8,625 nucleotides of DNA from Gemmatimonadales bacterium (GTDB lineage: Bacteria > Gemmatimonadota > Gemmatimonadetes > Palauibacterales > Palauibacteraceae). The stretch lies in NCBI GenBank assembly GCA_030636765.1, contig DAOVWI010000085.1:1-8625 (forward strand), written 5' to 3'. Position numbers and translations under genes: made by a program. Below the pieces are notes generated by a model. That model made no database searches. It saw only the letters and a program-made list of their open reading frames with translations, and had not been told where the DNA came from. The number at the start of each line of letters is the position of its first letter. Within the stretch, counting starts at the first letter, position 1. This document shows, piece by piece, positions 1-4,867 of this stretch.

Positions 1-177
1 GAAGCCGAGTTGCACCGACATGGTGAGCCACGCGGCCGACCCCGAATCCAGCTCCCACTCCTCGGTAAGTTCGGGCACGACCGCGCTGGCGCTGAACCAC
101 AGCGACATCACCAGAAGTTCGGTCAGCGCCAGCAGAAAGAGAACGCGGCGCTGCTCGTGTCGATCCGGCGCTACGAT
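1..177 (-). CDS. Major facilitator superfamily transporter, N-terminal fragment
   Basis: The minus strand reads in frame from codon 175-177 to the window edge; the gene continues beyond position 1. The visible peptide has a basic N-terminus (RHEQRR), then a first membrane helix (VLFLLALTELLVMSLWFSAS), then a loop with VVPELTEEWELDSGS and a second helix beginning AAWLTMSVQLGF. The helix-1 pattern with WFSASAVVP and the following AWLTMSVQLGF are typical of a bacterial MFS subfamily of 12-helix secondary transporters; the substrate cannot be told. It follows acs on the same strand with its frame overlapping the acs stop, so it is probably co-transcribed. The start is a problem: after an in-frame TGA at 178-180 there is no ATG, GTG or TTG until GTG 109-111, which would remove about half of helix 1. 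The codon at 172-174 is GTA, one base from GTG, and overlaps the acs stop. The given 5' end is therefore the open-frame limit, not a proven start. Confidence 0.72.
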   Translation of the reverse strand, partial: MVAPDRHEQRRVLFLLALTELLVMSLWFSASAVVPELTEEWELDSGSAAWLTMSVQLGF

Positions 178-2129
178 TCAGCGCCCTCGTACCGGAGCTT
201 TAGCTGCTCCACCACCGCCGGGTCGGCGAGCGTCGTGGTGTCGCCGAGCGCCCGCCCCTCCGCGATGTCCCTCAAGAGCCGGCGCATGATCTTGCCACTT
301 CGCGTCTTGGGCAGGTCGGCGGTGAAGATGATGTCCGCCGGCCGGGCGATCGCGCCGATCTGCTTCACGACGTTCGCTTGGATAGCGGCGCTCAGCTCGT
401 CGGAGGCGTCTATGCCCTCTATGAGCGAGACGAACGCCGCGATCGCCTGTCCTTTGAGCTCGTCGTGCCGGCCAACGACGGCGGCTTCGGCCACGGCCGG
501 GTGGTCGACGAGCGCCGACTCGACCTCCATGGTTCCGATCCGGTGGCCGGCGACGTTCAGTACGTCGTCCACGCGGCCCGCGATCCAGAAGTATCCGTCC
601 TCGTCGCGACGGGCGGCGTCTCCCGCGAAGTAGATGTTCTCCCACTTGGACCAATAGGTCTGCCGATACCGTTCCTCGTCCCCGTAGATGCCCCTCAACA
701 TGGCGGGCCACGGGGAGGTGATCGCGAGAAGGCCGCTCTCCGCCTCGTTGCCATCGCTGTCCAGGATGGTCGCATCGGTACCGGGGAACGGGAGAGTCGC
801 CGAGCCCGGCTTCGTGGGAATCGCGCCCGGGAGGGGCGTGATCATGATCGCTCCCGTCTCGGTCTGCCACCACGTGTCGACGATAGGGCACCGCTCCCCC
901 CCGATGTGTTTGCGGTACCAGATCCACGCCTCCGGGTTGATCGGCTCGCCGACCGTTCCGAGCAGGCGCAGACTCGAAAGGTCGTATTTCGCCGGCCACT
1001 TCTCTCCCCACTTCATGAACGCGCGGATCGCCGTCGGCGCGGTGTACAGGATGGTGACGCCGTACTTTTCGCACAGGGCCCAGAAGCGACCGCAGTCGGG
1101 CCAGTTCGGCGCGCCCTCGTACATGAACACCGTCGTGCCGTTAGCGAGAGGGCCGTACACGATGTAGGAGTGACCGGTAACCCAACCGACGTCCGCCGTG
1201 CACCAGTAGATGTCGTCGTCGCGAAGGTCGAACACCCAGCGGGTGGTCGCGTAGACCTGCGTCAGGTAGCCGCCGGTGGTGTGCACCACGCCTTTCGGCA
1301 TTCCCGTCGTGCCCGACGTGTAGAGGATGTAAAGCAGGTCCTCGGAGTCCATCGGCTCGGCGGGGCAGTTGGCGTGCGCCGCCGCCACGAGCTCGTGATA
1401 CCATCGGTCTCGGCTTCCCATCTCCGCACCGCCGATCGTCTCACCGGAATCGTGCCGGCGCACCACGACCACGTGCTCGACGAAATCCAGCCCGGCGACC
1501 GCTTCGTCGGCGTTCCGCTTGAGGGCGACGACCTTACCCCTCCGGTATCCGCCGTCCGCGGTGATCAGGACCTTGGCGCGGGCGTCCTCGATCCGGTCCC
1601 TTAGGGCCTGTGAGGAAAAGCCTCCGAACACGACGGAGTGCGGCGCGCCGATCCTCGCGCAGGCCAGCATCGCGATCGCAGCCTCGGGGATCATCGGGAG
1701 GTAGATGGCCACCCGGTCGCCCTTCTTCACGCCGAGCCCCTTGAGCGCGCTCGCGAAGCGGCTCACCTCCTCGTGAAGCTGGCGATACGTGTACGTCCTC
1801 TCGTCTCCGGGCTCTCCCTCCCACACGAGGGCACGCCGGTCGGCCCGCTCCGTGTCCAGGTGTCTGTCCAGGCAGTTGTAGGCGGCGTTAAGCAACCCCC
1901 CCGTGAACCAGCGGGCGAAGGGCGGGTTCCACTCCAGTACCCGGGTCCAGGGCTTGAACCAGTGGAGCTCCCGGGCCCAGCGCTCCCAGTAGGCCTCCGG
2001 GTCATCGGCTGCTTGCAGGTACGGCTCGTTACCGGTTACGTGAGCCCGTTCGCGAAACGCCGCGGGCGGCTCGAATACGCGCTCTTCGCTGAGGAGGACG
2101 TCGATCTCACGGCGTGGAGGAGGACTCAT
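171..2129 (-). CDS. acs: Acetyl-CoA synthetase (acetate--CoA ligase, AMP-forming)
   Basis: This cytoplasmic enzyme makes acetyl-CoA from acetate, ATP and CoA through an acetyl-adenylate (EC 6.2.1.1), feeding acetate into central metabolism. The 652-residue length equals that of the bacterial family. Seen in order: the ACS N-terminal domain (WERWARELHWFKPW), the phosphate-binding loop YTSGTTGMPKG at 270-280, the motif ADVGWVTGHSYIVYGPL, WWQTETG at 420-426, and the hinge region LNVAGHRIG at 524-532. The C-terminal LPKTRSGKIMRR carries K613, the equivalent of the catalytic lysine that is reversibly acetylated in Salmonella Acs (Lys609). All key residues look intact. The ATG at 2127-2129 has a good ribosome-binding site (GAGGTGAT about six bases upstream). 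The gene is divergent from the small membrane protein/cation exporter pair and is followed at once by an MFS transporter gene. A propionyl-CoA synthetase role is less likely from the overall match. Confidence 0.97.
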   Translation of the reverse strand: MSPPPRREIDVLLSEERVFEPPAAFRERAHVTGNEPYLQAADDPEAYWERWARELHWFKPWTRVLEWNPPFARWFTGGLLNAAYNCLDRHLDTERADRRALVWEGEPGDERTYTYRQLHEEVSRFASALKGLGVKKGDRVAIYLPMIPEAAIAMLACARIGAPHSVVFGGFSSQALRDRIEDARAKVLITADGGYRRGKVVALKRNADEAVAGLDFVEHVVVVRRHDSGETIGGAEMGSRDRWYHELVAAAHANCPAEPMDSEDLLYILYTSGTTGMPKGVVHTTGGYLTQVYATTRWVFDLRDDDIYWCTADVGWVTGHSYIVYGPLANGTTVFMYEGAPNWPDCGRFWALCEKYGVTILYTAPTAIRAFMKWGEKWPAKYDLSSLRLLGTVGEPINPEAWIWYRKHIGGERCPIVDTWWQTETGAIMITPLPGAIPTKPGSATLPFPGTDATILDSDGNEAESGLLAITSPWPAMLRGIYGDEERYRQTYWSKWENIYFAGDAARRDEDGYFWIAGRVDDVLNVAGHRIGTMEVESALVDHPAVAEAAVVGRHDELKGQAIAAFVSLIEGIDASDELSAAIQANVVKQIGAIARPADIIFTADLPKTRSGKIMRRLLRDIAEGRALGDTTTLADPAVVEQLKLRYEGAES

Positions 2130-2158
2130 GTATCACCTCAAACCGTCTGGAAAAGTGG

Positions 2159-2233
2159 CCGAAGGGCTGACAGAAGCGTCTCGGCGGCCGACATTGAGAA
2201 CCATGGATGGGGGTAGTGTAGACAGCCCTTCGG
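2159..2233. repeat. 11-bp perfect inverted repeat in the acs divergent region
   Basis: CCGAAGGGCTG at 2159-2169 is repeated exactly as its reverse complement CAGCCCTTCGG at 2223-2233. The arms are separated by 53 bases, with centres 64 bases apart, about six helical turns. Both lie in the 151-bp non-coding region between acs and the divergent pair, flanking the candidate promoter elements. A paired operator or a long-range RNA stem in the acs leader are the likely readings. Confidence 0.5.
2194..2222 (+). promoter_or_regulatory. Candidate promoter for the small membrane protein/cation exporter pair
   Basis: TTGAGA (2194-2199) is followed after 17 bases by TGTAGA (2217-2222), 58 bases before the TTG start at 2281. 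The -10 overlaps that of the candidate acs promoter on the other strand, so if both are real the two would compete. The -10 match is weak. Confidence 0.2.
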
Positions 2234-2244
2234 ATGAGGCGCAA
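2215..2244 (-). promoter_or_regulatory. Candidate acs promoter (sigma70-like)
   Basis: Read on the minus strand, TTGCGC (2239-2244) lies 18 bases from TACACT (2215-2220), about 85 bases upstream of the acs start. The match to TTGACA/TATAAT is moderate and was found by eye; the right arm of an inverted repeat (2223-2233) sits in the spacer. Confidence 0.25.
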
Positions 2245-2280
2245 GAACAGGATGGGGCCTTTTAGCAGGAAGGTCGGCCG

Positions 2281-2544
2281 TTGAAAGAGAGTACCCTCGT
2301 CATCCTTCTCGTGGCGGGCATGGCGATGGCTTTCGCGCTGGGGATCTGGATCGGCCTCGGGTATCCCGGGCTCTACGACAAGTACGAGCTGACGGGCCGG
2401 GCCTCCCGGAGCTCGCCGTTCGACATGCTTGTCGACCGGATCGTCAGCGCCTTCGGCGGGAAGAGACGCCGGCCGCCGCCGGCCGGCGGCCAGCGGAAGT
2501 TCCTCAAGAGCCGCCGCCGCCCCCCGCGGGGGTGGGGTCGGTGA
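2281..2544 (+). CDS. Small single-pass membrane protein, function unknown
   Basis: I do not recognise this 87-residue product. It has a short N-terminus (MKEST), one strongly hydrophobic segment at about residues 6-28 containing ILLVAGMAMAFALGIWIGLG, then a polar segment around YDKYELTGRASRSS and a very basic, proline- and arginine-rich tail. By the positive-inside rule the tail is probably cytoplasmic, with the helix acting as an uncleaved anchor. The start is TTG at 2281-2283, supported by AGGAAGG seven bases upstream. The stop TGA (2542-2544) overlaps the GTG of the following cation exporter as GTGA, which argues that this frame is translated and coupled to the exporter. The tail is encoded by GC-rich DNA with two perfect palindromes, so its amino-acid bias may partly reflect composition. 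It could be a small accessory of the transporter or an unrelated lineage-specific protein. Confidence 0.62.
   Translation: MKESTLVILLVAGMAMAFALGIWIGLGYPGLYDKYELTGRASRSSPFDMLVDRIVSAFGGKRRRPPPAGGQRKFLKSRRRPPRGWGR
2475..2532. repeat. Two GC-only palindromes before the exporter start
   Basis: A perfect 16-bp palindrome (GCCGCCGGCCGGCGGC, 2475-2490) and a perfect 12-bp palindrome (CCCCCGCGGGGG, 2521-2532) lie in the last codons of the small membrane protein. The second overlaps the G-rich stretch that would serve as ribosome-binding site for the GTG at 2541, so RNA structure here could couple exporter translation to passage of ribosomes through the upstream gene. Neither is followed by a T-run, so they do not look like terminators. 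Confidence 0.4.
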
Positions 2545-3425
2545 CCGAGACGCGTGCTTGGGAGGACGGCCGCCGGCTGCGCGTGCGCCGGGTGCTGTGG
2601 TGGGTCCTGGGCGCCAACGTCCTCGTGGTGGTCGCGAAGCTCGTGGTGGGCCTACGCTCCGGGTCCATCGCGATTCTCGGCGATGCCGGCCACTCGAGCG
2701 TCGACGCCCTCAACAACGTGGTGGCGCTCATCGTGATCCGCCTGGCCGCTGCACCGCCCGACGCCGAGCATCCGTACGGGCACTCGAAGTTCGAGACGCT
2801 CGGTGCGCTCGCGATCGTGAGCTTCCTCTCGATCACCTGCTTCGAGCTCCTCACGGGTGCGATCGGGCGACTCCTCGCGGGCGGGGAGCCGCCCCGCCTG
2901 GAGCCGCTCACCTTCGTCGTGCTCGGCGGCACGATGGTGGTGAACGTGGCGGTGGCGACGCTCGAGTCGCGCTCGGCGAGGCGGCTCCGGAGCGAGATGC
3001 TGGCCGCGGATGCGCGCCACACCCTCGCCGATGTGATGGTGACCGCCTCCGTGCTGGGCGGGCTGGGGCTCGTCTGGCTGGGTTGGACGGCCGCCGACGC
3101 TTGGCTCGCCATCGTGGTGGCCGCCGTGATCGCGCACAGCGGCTGGCAGATCCTGCGCCGGGCCGTGCCGGTGCTGGTCGATCGCCGGGCCTTCGACTCG
3201 GAGACGATACGCGGGATCGTCTCCGGGACGCCCGGAGTGGTCCATGCGACGGAGATACGCTCACGCGGCCGGCCGGGTGAGGCTTTCGCGGAGCTCACGA
3301 TTCACGTGGATCCCTCGACCGACGTGCGTGAGGCCCATCGGATCGCCGATGCTGTCGAGCGTCGTCTGGCTGGGGAGGGAGGGTTCTCGGGCGTCGTCGT
3401 CCACGTGGAGCCGGAGGCGGGTTGA
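2541..3425 (+). CDS. Cation diffusion facilitator (CDF) metal exporter
   Basis: This is an inner-membrane antiporter that exports divalent metal (Zn, or Fe/Mn/Co/Cd) for protons. At 294 residues it has normal CDF length. Numbered from this start, helix 2 holds ILGDAGHSSVD with H51 and D55, and helix 5 holds ARHTLAD with H160 and D164: the two HxxxD pairs that form the transport site. The family motif HPYGHSKFE follows helix 2 at about 77-85, and the last ~85 residues form the cytoplasmic ferredoxin-like domain (from about VLVDRRAFDSETIRGIV). HxxxD in helix 2 is the form common in Zn-type CDFs, but the metal cannot be fixed from this. GTG at 2541 is chosen because it overlaps the previous stop (GTGA) and has a G-run eight bases upstream; a GTG at 2532 would add only three residues and lacks a ribosome-binding site. 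The gene ends one base before the stop of a convergent gene. Confidence 0.95.
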   Translation: MTETRAWEDGRRLRVRRVLWWVLGANVLVVVAKLVVGLRSGSIAILGDAGHSSVDALNNVVALIVIRLAAAPPDAEHPYGHSKFETLGALAIVSFLSITCFELLTGAIGRLLAGGEPPRLEPLTFVVLGGTMVVNVAVATLESRSARRLRSEMLAADARHTLADVMVTASVLGGLGLVWLGWTAADAWLAIVVAAVIAHSGWQILRRAVPVLVDRRAFDSETIRGIVSGTPGVVHATEIRSRGRPGEAFAELTIHVDPSTDVREAHRIADAVERRLAGEGGFSGVVVHVEPEAG

Positions 3426-3426
3426 A

Positions 3427-4059
3427 TCAGGCGGGAAGCGGCCTCCAGACGCACTTCCGATCCCCGCGTCCCTCGCACTCCGGGTGGTCGATGCTCCCCC
3501 GCTCCGCCCCGAACGCCTCCAGCGACGTCTCAAACGCGGCGTTGAGGAGCAGGCAACCGGCGTCGGAGCGGCAGACTCTGGCGAGCAGACCCCCCGTCAC
3601 GATGAGGCCGGGCGGCCTGACCTCCACTCGCACGGTCCCATCCGGGGTGAGCTGCTTCGCGATGCGGTACACGCCGCGAAGGCCGAGCCGGCAGCGAAGG
3701 CGCGAGGGAAGCCGGCGGGCGAGTGGCCGCATGCCGTGCCCCCGGCCCGAGTAGTCGGTCGCCGCGAGCCGCCGTCCCGTGTCGGTGAACACCGCGCGGG
3801 CGTCGGGCCTCCGGCTCACCAGCCGAAAGAGCTCGGCGACCTCACGGGCCGGAAGCGAGCCGCTCTCGCGCATGAGCGTGGCGTACCGATGCATCTGGGT
3901 CTCCACGACGGCGCTCAGACCGAGTCGGCGGGGGAGCGACTGCTGGACGTCCTCGTCCTGGAGGTGCTCGGCGGGCGTGTCTGCGGCGCGCAGCGATTCG
4001 AGCAGAGCCAGGGCTACGCCCGGCTGGATCCGCTCCTCTGTCCACGTCGCGCTATTCAT
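3427..4059 (-). CDS. Uncharacterised protein with V4R-like cysteine-rich C-terminus
   Basis: The function of this 210-residue soluble protein is not established. The N-terminal part (about 1-65) looks helical and charged, followed by a segment including VAELFRLVSRRPDARAVFTD and a basic stretch (RPLARRLPSRLRCRLGLRG). The C-terminal ~80 residues contain VRVEVRPPGLIVTGG and end with HPECEGRGDRKCVWRP (H192, C195, C203), plus C163 and C169. The HxxC...GD..CxW ending resembles the closing motif of 4-vinyl reductase (V4R) and related small-molecule or heme-NO-binding-like domains, which often sense ligands or hold metal through such residues; this is recognition from memory and moderate at best. There is no signal peptide or membrane segment. 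The gene is convergent with the cation exporter and divergent from DUF92-leuS, so it is probably transcribed alone. The ATG at 4057-4059 lacks a clear ribosome-binding site. Confidence 0.85.
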   Translation of the reverse strand: MNSATWTEERIQPGVALALLESLRAADTPAEHLQDEDVQQSLPRRLGLSAVVETQMHRYATLMRESGSLPAREVAELFRLVSRRPDARAVFTDTGRRLAATDYSGRGHGMRPLARRLPSRLRCRLGLRGVYRIAKQLTPDGTVRVEVRPPGLIVTGGLLARVCRSDAGCLLLNAAFETSLEAFGAERGSIDHPECEGRGDRKCVWRPLPA

Positions 4060-4070
4060 GATTCAACGGA

Positions 4071-4099
4071 ACCCTACCGAGCGTAATCCATGCAGGCAA
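4071..4099 (-). promoter_or_regulatory. Weak candidate promoter for the V4R-like gene
   Basis: On the minus strand TTGCCT (4094-4099) precedes TAGGGT (4071-4076) by 17 bases. Transcription would start only about five bases before the ATG at 4059, giving a nearly leaderless mRNA, which would fit the absence of a ribosome-binding site. The -35 overlaps the first codons of the divergent DUF92 gene if that starts at 4090. The -10 match is poor. Confidence 0.18.
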
Positions 4100-4854
4100 G
4101 CATGACCCTGCTCGTGCCGGTCGCGGTCGGGGGTCTGATCATCCTCTTGAGCCGGCGCCTTCGCTGGCTCACGCCCTCGGGCCAGCTCGCGGCGGTGGTG
4201 GTCGGGCTCGCCGTGGCCGTGGGGTCGGGGTGGTTCGGCCTCGGTCTGCTCCTAGTGTTCTTCCTCACGAGTTCGGCTCTCGGCCGGTACCGGGCCGGCG
4301 CCAAGCCGGCGCGGACGGAGCCGGAGGGCCGGAGCGCCCCGCAGGTGCTTGCGAACGGCGGAGTGGCGGCCGCACTCTCGGTTCTCACTCTAGCCGGCTG
4401 GGCCCACGGCGCCCAGTATGCGCTCGTCGGCGCCGTGGCGGCTGCCGCGGCGGACACGTGGGCGACGGAAATCGGATCGGCAGGCTCGTGGCCGGCGTGG
4501 TCCGTAGTCAACGGCTCCCGCGTCCCGGCCGGGCGTTCGGGCGCCGTATCGCTTCCGGGCACGGCGGCGGCGGTCGCCGGTGCGGCGGCTATCGGGACGG
4601 TAGCTGCCTTGCTCGCGGCCGTGGCGGCGAGCCCCGGCTCCGGCGAGTCGCTCGGGGGCGCGATGAGGCTCTTGGCGCCGACTCCGGGTTGGATCCCCCT
4701 TGGCGTGCTCGCCGGCACGGCGGGCATGTTCGCGGATTCCCTGCTCGGAGCGACGTTGGAGGATCGGATCGGCTTAATCGGAAACGATGGCGTGAATCTG
4801 GGCTGCACGCTGGTCGGAGCGGGTGTGGCGTGGCTCCTGGCGGGCGGTGGATAG
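4090..4854 (+). CDS. DUF92 family integral membrane protein
   Basis: The 254-residue protein is almost wholly hydrophobic, with several membrane helices beginning at LLVPVAVGGLIILL. DUF92 signatures are present: an early SGQLAAVVVGLAVAVGSG stretch, ADTWATEIG with D122 and E127, the NGSRVPAGRSGAVSLPGT loop, FADSLLGATLEDR with D216, and GNDGVNL at 231-237. The plant member of this family, VTE6, is a phytyl-phosphate kinase, so a prenyl- or polyprenyl-phosphate kinase-like activity is a reasonable inference, but bacterial members are largely uncharacterised. The conserved acidic residues would suit metal-nucleotide binding. ATG 4090 is the longest reasonable start; ATG 4102 (MTLLVPV), with AGG five bases upstream, is an equal alternative. 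leuS follows after 13 bases, so the two are probably one transcript. Only 30 bases separate it from the divergent gene. Confidence 0.92.
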   Translation: MQASMTLLVPVAVGGLIILLSRRLRWLTPSGQLAAVVVGLAVAVGSGWFGLGLLLVFFLTSSALGRYRAGAKPARTEPEGRSAPQVLANGGVAAALSVLTLAGWAHGAQYALVGAVAAAAADTWATEIGSAGSWPAWSVVNGSRVPAGRSGAVSLPGTAAAVAGAAAIGTVAALLAAVAASPGSGESLGGAMRLLAPTPGWIPLGVLAGTAGMFADSLLGATLEDRIGLIGNDGVNLGCTLVGAGVAWLLAGGG

Positions 4855-4867
4855 AGAGGCGAAGAGG

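Noticed and set aside
378..1604. A 408-codon open frame on the plus strand opposite acs
   Set aside because: It is fully antisense to acs, which has all its motifs intact; composition explains the lack of stops.
2429..3298. Long open frames in other frames and on the minus strand over the exporter gene
   Set aside because: The products are Arg/Pro/Ala/Ser-rich with no motif, and the exporter frame has membrane helices and both metal sites.
4823..4867. An extended leuS start at GTG 4823
   Set aside because: It would overlap the DUF92 gene by 32 bases and add 15 residues unlike LeuRS N-termini, while ATG 4868 has a good ribosome-binding site.
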